Shown in pieces: positions 1-9,300 of a stretch of 28,739 bases of DNA (its first letter is position 1; every line of letters starts with the position of its first letter). Under the pieces are notes generated by a model. It worked only from the letters and a program-made list of their open reading frames with translations, had not been told where the DNA came from and made no database searches. Both the position numbers and the translations under genes were made by a program. This stretch comes from a virus. The stretch lies in the IMG/VR virus record IMGVR_UViG_3300006917_000108, positions 1-28,739 of that record; one strand, 5' to 3'.

Positions 1-200
1 CTTTCGATGACCCGGCGTGGCCCGGTCGCGTGGAGGAGACCTTCACTTGGTGGCGCGTGATCGACGCCCGCGCCCTCACTCCGACCTTCAACTTCAAGCT
101 CGGCGTCAAGGGCGTGAACCAGCGCGCGACGGGCAACAACACCTCGGACTGCCTACTGCCCAACGGGCACATCGGGTTCGTGAACCTGTACGGAGGCTGA
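1..200 (+). CDS. C-terminal end of a virion structural protein (partial)
   Basis: An open frame enters from the left edge (codons start at base 3) and ends with TGA at 198-200, leaving about 65 C-terminal residues. The fragment is rich in aromatic and beta-prone residues and ends in HIGFVNLYGG. I do not recognise a family. The next gene begins two bases after this stop, and its ribosome site (GGAGG, 192-196) lies inside this coding end, so the two are cotranscribed and probably translationally coupled. Its position just before structural and ejection genes suggests a head or tail component. That role is inferred from context only. Confidence 0.7.
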   Translation, partial: FDDPAWPGRVEETFTWWRVIDARALTPTFNFKLGVKGVNQRATGNNTSDCLLPNGHIGFVNLYGG

Positions 201-201
201 A

Positions 202-912
202 ATGGCGGACCTGAACCCCGTGTCGCTGACCTCGGCGCAGGTGGACGCGACGGAGCTGTACGACAAGATCATCTACGGGCCTTCCACGACCCTCCCGCAT
301 CAGACCTTCGAGGCGATGAACGGGGACATGGACGGCGGAAACTGGGCGGCCAACGAGAAGCTCCCCGCGTGGGGATGGCAGTACGGGGCGTTCGCGCAGG
401 GGAAGTGGCACGGCTTCGACCAGCACGAGTGGGTGTACGGACGCCAGCTCGGCGGAGGCGGCAAGAACGGAGACCTCATCTCGGAGCGCGCGGTCCTTGC
501 GCAGCACACCGCGACGGTGTTTCTCCCGTGGCCCGCCAGCGTGGTGCTGTTCGGCGTGCAGGCGTTCTTCCAGCAGGACGCGACCGTGTGGGACAACAAG
601 GTGACCCACGGCGGCCCGTTCTACGAATACTGGGACTACCGCATCGAGTTCGGAGGGAATGTCTTCCCGGGGCTGTACGGGCGCCTTCCGCATGCGCGCA
701 CGACGGAGCACATGCCGACGGACGGAGTAGACCCGGGCTATGCGGCAGAGCAGCGTTGGCGGTATGTCTCGAAGTTCGGGATGGTGAAGAGCGTCCCAAA
801 GGGGCACACCCGGGTTCGGATGAGCCTCTGGGCGGGTATCTTCGCCCCGGACGAGTGGAAGACCAAGGTTGCCATCCCCACGGGCGGGGTATGGGTACTC
901 GCACTTCGGTAG
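202..912 (+). CDS. Putative virion structural protein, 236 aa
   Basis: The start is ATG with GGAGG five bases upstream. The 236-residue product is soluble, rich in Trp, Tyr, Phe and Gly, and looks predominantly beta-stranded. It has no signal peptide, no membrane segment and no catalytic motif I can identify. It lies between a truncated structural gene and three ejection-protein candidates, in the same operon and nine bases before the next start. A capsid-decoration, portal-proximal or tail component is plausible, but I do not recognise the family. The gene is certain from its frame, ribosome site and packing; the structural role is inferred from its position. Confidence 0.8.
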   Translation: MADLNPVSLTSAQVDATELYDKIIYGPSTTLPHQTFEAMNGDMDGGNWAANEKLPAWGWQYGAFAQGKWHGFDQHEWVYGRQLGGGGKNGDLISERAVLAQHTATVFLPWPASVVLFGVQAFFQQDATVWDNKVTHGGPFYEYWDYRIEFGGNVFPGLYGRLPHARTTEHMPTDGVDPGYAAEQRWRYVSKFGMVKSVPKGHTRVRMSLWAGIFAPDEWKTKVAIPTGGVWVLALR

Positions 913-921
913 GAGGGACAG

Positions 922-1548
922 ATGGCGGACCCATTGACGATGGCAGCGGGTGCAGCGGGCGCGAGCGGCGCTGGGGCAGGCGCGTCCCCTCTCGCCGGGG
1001 GCCTTCCCGGGCTCTCGGGGTCCATCCCCGGGCTGGTCATGGCCGGGCTTTCGTACCTCCCCAGCAAGGAAGAGCAGGCGCTCCGGAAGCAGGTCGAGGC
1101 GGACCGCAAGCGACTGGCCGGCGGCGCGGGCGGGATGTCCGAAGGACTCCGCCAGCAGGCGCAGGCGAATCTCGCGAACACCGTGCAGGCCCAGCAGCAG
1201 CAGGCGCTCGCCCAGCTCGCGCGCGGAAGCGCCATGGGCGGAGGCGAAAGCGGCATCAGCACGGCGCGGCAGCTCGGCGTCATCGGCGCGGGCCAGCAGG
1301 CCATGATGCAGGGCGTGGGCCAGCTTCGCGAGCAGGATCTCATGGCCGCGCAGCAGCAGCGCGCGCTCAACACGCAGCAGCTTCAGTACCTCTCCCAGAT
1401 GGAGATGGCGCGCCGGCAGGCCGCGCTCCAGAAGGCACAGGAGGCCATCGGGCTCACCCCCGCGCAGCAGCAGGAAGCGATGCTCCGTGGGCAGACGGAA
1501 CGCGGCCAGCTCGCGCAGGGCGTGCAGGGCCTCGCAGGAACCATGTAA
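922..1548 (+). CDS. Putative internal virion (ejection) protein, 208 aa, gp14-like
   Basis: The start is ATG after a strong AGGAGGG site. The first 60 or so residues are Ala/Gly-rich with a hydrophobic stretch (LPGLSGSIPGLVMAGLSYL, about residues 28-46). The rest is Gln/Ala-rich, strongly helical and probably coiled coil (QAQQQQALAQLARG and following). A small helical protein with a hydrophobic N-terminal segment, encoded just before two larger helical proteins, matches the layout of T7-like internal virion proteins 14, 15 and 16. Those form the trans-envelope DNA conduit. The assignment rests on architecture and gene order, because no diagnostic motif is present. A scaffold-like protein is the main alternative. 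Confidence 0.55.
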   Translation: MADPLTMAAGAAGASGAGAGASPLAGGLPGLSGSIPGLVMAGLSYLPSKEEQALRKQVEADRKRLAGGAGGMSEGLRQQAQANLANTVQAQQQQALAQLARGSAMGGGESGISTARQLGVIGAGQQAMMQGVGQLREQDLMAAQQQRALNTQQLQYLSQMEMARRQAALQKAQEAIGLTPAQQQEAMLRGQTERGQLAQGVQGLAGTM

Positions 1549-1557
1549 GGAGGGGTC

Positions 1558-3348
1558 ATGGCGCAGCAGATTGCGGGGCGTGCCCCGAACATCCTCGACT
1601 ACTTCCAGATGCGGGCGCTCGCCCGGCGCACCCCGCGTACCATCGAGCGCGACATCGAGGGGGAGAACCGGCTGAAGATCGAGCTGGTCAAGGCCATCGC
1701 GGACTTGGAGAAGACCAAGGCGGACATCCAGAAGGCCACGCTCACGGGCATGACGGACATGTACACCAAGTTCGCAACCGCGCAGGCCAGTATGCTTGGT
1801 GCCCTCGCAGACGAGGTCAAAGGGCAGGCCATGACGGCTGACGCCAAGGCGGCAATCGTCAAGACGATCACGGGAGAGTTCGAGCAGATCAACGGCATGA
1901 TCGCGGCAGGGCAGCCCGAGGCGTCGTTCATGCAGAACATCGCGAGCCCGGACAAAGGGATCGCGGCGATCCAGACGGCGTTCACGAGCGCGGTGGCGAA
2001 CCCGAACAACGAACGCGCCGCGCTCATCGCGGAGTTGAAGCCGCAAGAAGGAAGCCCCGCGCGCGTCGGGCGCGGGTTCGATGACCTCGTAAACACGCTC
2101 GACAAGGAGTTCGTCACTGGGTCTACGGGCATGGTGTCGAAGGTCAACGAGCAGCTCCGCACCAGCACCCCGTCCATGATGGCCACGAACGCGAACGGGG
2201 CCATGCGGCAAGTCGCGACCGGCATCGCTGCGGCGTTGCAGGCCATGCCGGATGTCCCGGACGATCAGAAGAACCTGCTGTACAACGAGCTGGTGGCGCG
2301 CGCGGCATCGTCCATCGAAGGCAACGCCATCGCAGCGTCTAGAAACCGCAACATCTTCACCGAGTACGCCGCGACCCAGAAGGACGCGCTCGATGGGATG
2401 AACGCGCGCCGGCAGGAAGTGTTCAAGCGTCTGTCCGTCGGAATCGACCCTACGCTGAAGAAGTCCATCATGGACAAGTTCGACGCGATCACGGGGGTCA
2501 TCACCGCGAATGACCCCATCGCGCAGCTTCAGGTCGCCCGTACGCGGCTCGCGGAGAAGGGGATCTCCCAGCCCGACGCCATGGCGACGGAGGAGCAGAA
2601 GAAGCAGTACGAATCGCTGCTCGCGCAGGAGTACAGCGCAACCACCCCGATGGAAGGGTTTGCGCAGCGCATCGCGACGCTCCCGGTCTCCCCGGAGATC
2701 GACAAGCAGATCGCATACCTGAAGACCCTGCTGGGCGGAGTCGGTGTCGAGCAGAAGGACGCGCTCACCATCGCGACCGCGCAGCTCCGCGAGAACATGG
2801 GCAACGAGCAGTTCGACGCGTGGCGCCGCATGGTGAACGCGGCGTCCGACGAAGACGCCGCCGTCGCTGCCGCGCAGGACCCCGGAAAGTTCGCGCAGTT
2901 CCGCGTTGTCGCGAAGGCTGTCCCGCAGGCGCCGCAGGCGCCGGAGGCGTTCCGTTCGCTCGTCGTGAACACGGCGATGAACGCGAACGCGCAGCAGCGC
3001 GAGGCCGCCCGGGAAGCGCTCCGGGTATACGACGCGCAGCAGAAGGCCAAGCCCGAACCGACGCCGCGCATGAAGGACCAGCTCCCGGAAGTGACGCCCC
3101 CGATGAAGCCGCTGGAGGTCCCGGGGCTGACCGACGCCGAAGCGTCTCCGTTTGCGGCCCCTCCCGCGCAGGCGGTGGCCCCCGCGCCCACCGGACAGGC
3201 GATGGCGATGCCCCAGCCCACCCCGTTCGGAGCGGCGGTCGCGCAGGTCGCAGCGCCACGCGCGCAGCTCTTCGGGACGGGCGGGCTCATGTCGCGAAAG
3301 GCGCAGGAAGCCATGGGACTCATCCCCCCGCAGCCGTATCGAGCGTAG
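1558..3348 (+). CDS. Putative internal virion (ejection) protein, 596 aa
   Basis: The start is ATG following AAGGAGGGG, nine bases after the previous stop. The 596-residue product is mostly alpha-helical, with charged heptad-like stretches at about residues 30-70 (IERDIEGENRLKIELVKAIA) and further helical segments to about residue 480. A Pro/Ala-rich, low-complexity C-terminal part follows (about 495-560). No enzyme motif or membrane segment is visible. Size, helicity and position between the 208-aa protein and the giant protein fit the middle component of a three-protein ejection apparatus, comparable to T7 gp15. That is an inference from organisation, not from recognisable homology. The gene uses the same reading frame as its upstream and downstream neighbours. 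Confidence 0.55.
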   Translation: MAQQIAGRAPNILDYFQMRALARRTPRTIERDIEGENRLKIELVKAIADLEKTKADIQKATLTGMTDMYTKFATAQASMLGALADEVKGQAMTADAKAAIVKTITGEFEQINGMIAAGQPEASFMQNIASPDKGIAAIQTAFTSAVANPNNERAALIAELKPQEGSPARVGRGFDDLVNTLDKEFVTGSTGMVSKVNEQLRTSTPSMMATNANGAMRQVATGIAAALQAMPDVPDDQKNLLYNELVARAASSIEGNAIAASRNRNIFTEYAATQKDALDGMNARRQEVFKRLSVGIDPTLKKSIMDKFDAITGVITANDPIAQLQVARTRLAEKGISQPDAMATEEQKKQYESLLAQEYSATTPMEGFAQRIATLPVSPEIDKQIAYLKTLLGGVGVEQKDALTIATAQLRENMGNEQFDAWRRMVNAASDEDAAVAAAQDPGKFAQFRVVAKAVPQAPQAPEAFRSLVVNTAMNANAQQREAAREALRVYDAQQKAKPEPTPRMKDQLPEVTPPMKPLEVPGLTDAEASPFAAPPAQAVAPAPTGQAMAMPQPTPFGAAVAQVAAPRAQLFGTGGLMSRKAQEAMGLIPPQPYRA

Positions 3349-3363
3349 GGTTAGAAGGGGGGC

Positions 3364-6300
3364 ATGGCCACGCCCCCCAAGCAGATCCTGACGGAGCCCC
3401 TCCCCTCGTTCTCCGAAGCTGCGAAGCAGGTACCCGTCCCGGCGGCGCCTGCGTTCGCGGCTCCGACTACACCGAGCGGGACGGAAGCACCGGCTCCTCG
3501 TGCGCCTACGATGGCGGAGGTCCCGGCGGGCGCCCAGTTCTTCCCGTACATCCCGCGCGCGTACGACACGCCCGCTGGCCCGGGCCTTGGCTATGCCCGC
3601 ATGAACCCGGCGGAGGCGTCCAAGGCGTTCGCGGGCACGAGCAAGATGGCGGCCCCGGAGCAGCTGGCGGCGCGCGAGATGATCTACACCTCGCTGACGG
3701 GCCGCCCCCCGCCGGTCACGGTGGAGCAGATCAAAGACGCGCAAGACACCCAGTGGTGGGAGCACCTCATCGGGTGGCTGGAACCCCTCGACCTCCCGCG
3801 ACGCGGCGCGTACTACCTCGCGGCGACGGCATCGGAGAAGGCGCTCCCTGACAGCGGCACCCCCATGGGAGACACGCTCGAAGGCATCGCGGGGAAGGGC
3901 GCGCGACTGTTCGGCGGGCTCCACGCCACCCTGTTTGGGGGCAGCCCCAGCGACGAGTACCTGAGCGGCATCGAAGAGATGGGCCGCAACATCTACAAGA
4001 CCGCGTCCAGCGACAAACTCGTCAACGAGTGGGCGAACACCCCCGGCTACTACTTCACGAGCCTCACCAACCCGACGGCCGAGAGCGCCCTCAACTATGT
4101 GATGCCGAAGGAGCTGGCCGCGCGGCTGGAAGCCTCGGCACCCACGCGGGCGCACCGGAAGGTCTACGAGTACCTCCAGTCGGACCTCGGGCGCCTCATC
4201 TTTGGCATGGGCGTGGACATCCTGTCGGACCCGCTGATGCTGTACGGCAGCGCGGGCAACTCCAGCAAGGTCATCCATGTCGGCGAAGACGCCTATCGGC
4301 TGAGCCGCACGGGGGTCGCCGCGTCGGAAGCCGTCGCGCGCAGCGCGGGCGTCACCGTGGACGACGCCATGCGCACGGTGATTCGTGCCTCCGGAGATGC
4401 CGCGTCGTCCGAGACGCAGGCGGCCCGGCAGGCGCTCGTAAAGGCGGAGCTGGATGCCGTGGCGCGTGCGGACAAGTTCGCATCCGACGCCGCGCACCTT
4501 CACGCGAACGCGGCGAACCCCACCGCCGCGCTCCAGCCGCTGCTGGACGAAGCCACGCAGGCGTTCGAGGCGGTCCGCGAAGCCGCCAAGACCCAGAGCA
4601 AGGCGGCGGCCCAGCTCCCCGCTGCGGAAGAAGCACTGGCGGCCATGCGTCGCCGCATGACGCAGGTGGCGGCGAACCCCCAGAAGGCGGCGCGGGCAAT
4701 CCGCAAGCTCGCCGTGCAGATGGAGCGGTCCTCCGCTGCGGAGCGCACCTTCGCGGACAACACGCGGCGCGTCCTCGATGCGGCCCAGAACGAGCGCCTG
4801 CTGACGCAGCCCCTCTTCTCGGCGGGGAAGACGCTCCGGACGGAGGGGTATGTCTCGAAGATGGGCACGCTGCCCGTCCATGTCCCCTTCGGGGAGGTGT
4901 CGTACAGCCTCCTGCCTGAGATCAAGCCGGTGACCAAGCTCGGCAAGGCGGCCGGAAACCTGCTCGCTCCCTACAAGTTCGCGACGCTCTCGGACCGGGT
5001 CGCCACGGCGAAGGCGGTGGGACGGTCTGCGTACGAGGTGCTCTCCCCCGGAGAGACCATCGCCTATGTCGGGCAGAACATGCTCCGGAAGGGCGTGACG
5101 CATCCGTACCGCGTGTTCCACGACATCATCGGACGCACCTTCGGCACGCGCTTCGTGCAGCCCATGCTCATGCGCCTGTCCGCCATGCAGAGCGTCGGCG
5201 GCCTGAAGGGAACGCAGGAGATGTTCCCCGCCGCCCGGGTCGTGTACGGCAAGTGGGTCGAGCTGCCGGAGGTCGCACCGGAGCTGTGGCAGAAGTACCA
5301 GAGCGCCGTCGAGCGGTTCTTCGAGATGACCGCGTCGCAGGACCAGTATCTGCGTAGCACCATGGCCAGTGTCGTGGAGCAGGCGCGGGCGGTCGCGAAG
5401 ACGCGCACGGCCATGGCCAAGGCGGGCAAGATCACGGACCCCGTGCTCTCCGCGCGCTACGCGGACAACGCGTACGGGACGCAGGATGTCATCAACGAGG
5501 TCATGGACGCGCTGGAGACGGGCGCCGATGTCCTGACCCCGGGCACCCAGCGGTACCGCGCGGACCTCGCCGCGCTGGCTCCCGTCATCTCGCAGATTCG
5601 CGACGACATCGTGAACACCTTCGGGAAGACCGTGGACGAGGTGAACCAGAGCCTCCCGGCGCTGGCGCGCTTCATCACGGGGGACGAGACCTTCGCGAAG
5701 CTGGCGAGCGAGGCGCTCGCCGAGACGGACCAGATGGCCGCGACGGTGGCGGCGCGCCAGTCCCGTGCGTCCAGCATCCTCGCGGCGCATATGCCGACGC
5801 TTCAGGCGCGCACCCAGTGGCTGCTCGGAGCCATGGACGAACTGGACCCCACGAAGCTCGGGACGGCGCTGGACCGCTACCTCGCGCGGACCGGCGGGAA
5901 AGAAGTGACCCCCGCGCTGCTCCGGACCGTCGTGCTCGACATGATGGGCGGAGACGCCAAGCGGTCGCAGGCGGTGCTCCGGCGCATCGCGCTGTCGTTC
6001 GGCAAGACGGCTCCGGCGGACGGCGTGCATGTCCTCGCGGGCATGCTCACGGGGCGCATCACGGCGTCCCCGGGCAAGACCATCCTTCAGGCCATGCGCG
6101 ACCTCGTGACCGAAGCGGACGAAACCATCCGGCTTGCGCAGGCCATGCGCGAAGGACGCCTGACGACCAAGCAGGAAGTGGACGCGCTCATGCAGCTGGC
6201 CACCCAGACCACGCGCATCGAGCTGGCGCAGGCGCGCTCGCTGCTCGGCGAGCAGGGGTTCATGCAGGGCATGGTCATGGTCGAGGCTCTGGAGGAGCCC

Positions 6301-9300
6301 AACCTCATCCCGGCGCTCGTGCGCACGACGGGGAAGGACGAGGCCACGGTGAAGATCGCCGTCGCCTCGCTCCTCCGTGCGCGGGAAGGCACGCGGGTCA
6401 TGGCGACGGCGGCGGACATGAACAAGGCCGCGCTGCTCGCGGCGATGGACAAGCTCCATCTGCCCCCCGGAGCGCTGGACGATGTGTGGATCAACGCGAC
6501 GCTGGACAGCAGCGTGGCGGAGCAGCGGATTCGCGGCGCCATCACGGCGGCGGGCCCGAACGCGGAGACCGCCATCTTCGAGCGGCTGAAGCTCTCCGCG
6601 CTCGGTGGCAACCGGGGCGGCGCGCTCGACGCGTTCACGGAGCAGCAGCTCCGGAACGCAGCGGCGGAGATCGTTCGCGCGAGCCAGCAGGCGACGACGC
6701 TCCCCGTGTTTCCGGACGCAGCGGTAGTTGCGGCGGCTCGGAACCAGCTGACGATTGACGAGGCGCATCTGGCCACGGTGAAGCAGGCGCTTGCCGATCT
6801 GGAAGCCGCCCGGGCGGCTGCGGCACCGGATGCTCCGGAGATCGTGAAGCTCTACACGCAGGCCGAGAAGGACGCCATCGCGGACGCCGAAGCGCGGGTC
6901 GCCGCTGCCCGGAAGGCGTACGAAGACGCGGTCCGCAACGCGCCGCCGCCTGCCCCACCCCCTCCGCCGCCCCCTCCCCCTCCCCCGCCTCCCCCTCCGC
7001 CCGCGCCGTCGCCGGTCCCGCCTCCTCCCCCTCCTCCGCCCCCGGTGCCGGCACCCCCCGTGCCGGCACCCCCGTCCACCGCCGCCATCGAAGCAGCGGG
7101 CCAGAAGATCGTGGCGGCGGACGCCGAAGTCGTCCGTGCGCGCCAAGTCATCGACGCCAAGGTCCTGCGTGGAGCCTCGCCGACGGTCCAAGAACGGCAG
7201 GATCTCATCAAAGCGATGTCCGCGCGCAAGGCGGCGCAAGAAGCGTACGCTGCGCTGGCGACGACCTTCGGCGAACTCCCGCAGGCGCAGTCCCCGCTCA
7301 TCAAGGCAGCGAGCCAAGGTCCCGCTGGGGACGGCGCGCGGCTGACTCCGGCGGAGCTACAGGTCCAGCGAGACCGCCTCGCAGCGGACCCGCTGCGTCG
7401 CGCCATCGAAGCCAAGTTTCCGCAGGGCGGGACGGTCAAGGATTTGATGGACTTCGCGGCGTCTCTGCGCAACGATCCGGGGCTCGCGGCGGCTGCCGGC
7501 GACAACAAGATGGAAGCGCTGGACTGGATGGTGCTGGACAAGCTCCGCGACATCGGCGGCGAGCTTGACCGTGCGACATTCTCGTGGTTCCAGCCCGGGG
7601 ATGTGTACAGGGACACCGCTTCTCCCGGCTGGGCGGGCGTCGCCGTCTACCCCACGAGCCCCGGGGAGCGGATTCAGGTCATCTTCCAAGACTCGGCGTA
7701 CGATGCGACGCGGCAGCCTACGATTGGGGTAGGACCACTTGCGGTCCACGAGCTGGTCCATGTCGGCACGCAGATCCGGCTCGAAGTTGGCCGCCTCGAC
7801 CCCTACGCGCCACTCGCGCTCCGAGAAGCCGCGCAGGAGATTTCGAGCCTGCACCGACTGGTGATGGACGAACTCCTCAATCTGCACCCACGGAATACGC
7901 CGAAGTACTACGGCCTGACCAACGAGCATGAGTTTCTCGCAGAGGCGCTGAGCGACCGCGCGTTCCAGACGCTGCTGAAGACCATCAAGGTCCCGTCCAC
8001 CGCCAAGAAGCCGACGACGGTGTGGGGGCGCTTCACGCGCGCCGTGGCCTCGCTGCTCGGGTTCGCCAAGAAGGATGAGAACGCGCTCACGCAGGCGTAC
8101 GCGCGCTTCGAGAAGCTCCTCGAAGCGTCGTCGGATCTCGAAGCGCGGACCGCGTACTGGGGGATGACGGGCAAGGGGTCGATCAAGACCCCCGCTGGCG
8201 TCGCGTCGATTCCGACCATGCCGGAGCAGATCGCACTGGACGAAGCCATCCGGAAGCTCCGCGAAGCCCAGCAGAGCGCCATGGACCGGGTGCGCGGGCG
8301 CTCCGAAGCGGCGCGGCTCGGGCGTCTCCGTAGCGACACAAGACGCGCGGAGCAGGCGATGACGGACACCAAGGCTGCGATTTCTTCTGCGGAGGCGAGT
8401 CTCCAGCAGGCGCAGACGGCGTGGAAGTCGCTGATGTCCCGGTATGTCTCGGAGACGACGGGAGATCTCCGCGACGCGTTCGATTCGCTGCTCCAGAACC
8501 TCCCGGAGTCCGGAAAGGTCCAGCGCGCGCAGCAGATCGCAACCACCGCCGAAGGCCAGCTCACCCAGCTTGCCGCCCAGCGGACGGCGCTGACCGAAGC
8601 CGAAGCCAAGCTCGGGCTCCGCATCCCGACGGCGCTCCCGCAGGGGTTCGCCGCGACGACGGACCTGCCCACGGTCAACCCGACGCGCGTGTTCTATGTC
8701 GCAGACGCCGACCTCGCGGGAGTCACCGCTGACAACATCGACAGCCTCGCCACGCTGACCCGCCCGAAAGACGGGTATGCGCTCGTCGCCATCGCGCCAG
8801 ACGGGACCGTGACCAAGGAAGCCGTGCGCCACACGCTCGGCCCCGTGTCGCCGCTCCGGAATGACGCCGTCGATGCGGCCATGGACTACCTGAAGTACAA
8901 CCCGCCCACGGAGCCCACGGGCAAGCTGAAGCTCCGCGAGCTGGACACATGGGAGCGGGCGCTGTGGACCCGGTTCCGCGCGGCGACGACGGGGCTCTCG
9001 GAGGAGAAGGTTCTCGAAGCCGCCATGCTCACGCTGCGGGATGCCCCCGTGGCGACGCGCGACACTTTCGGGAAGGCCATCCCGGGCGTCACCCCCCAGA
9101 CGCTCGGCAAGCGGTACGGGGACATCGACCCAGCCATCCGGCCGCTCGTGGAGGAGATGAACGGGCTGCTGAAGGCGTACGAGCGCATGTTCGTGCAGCA
9201 CGGTCTCGACTTCATCGCGGACCCGCTCCGCATGCTGAAGGATTGGGGCGTCAACCAGTACATCCCGCACATCCCGGTCTCGCGGAACATGGTCGCCGCC

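Noticed and set aside
106-7317. 2403-codon leftward open frame opposite the virion genes
   Set aside because: It is the exact antisense of the sense codons and stays open because TTA, CTA and TCA are almost unused. Its translation is Arg/His-rich and low complexity, and it crosses four gene boundaries without ribosome sites.
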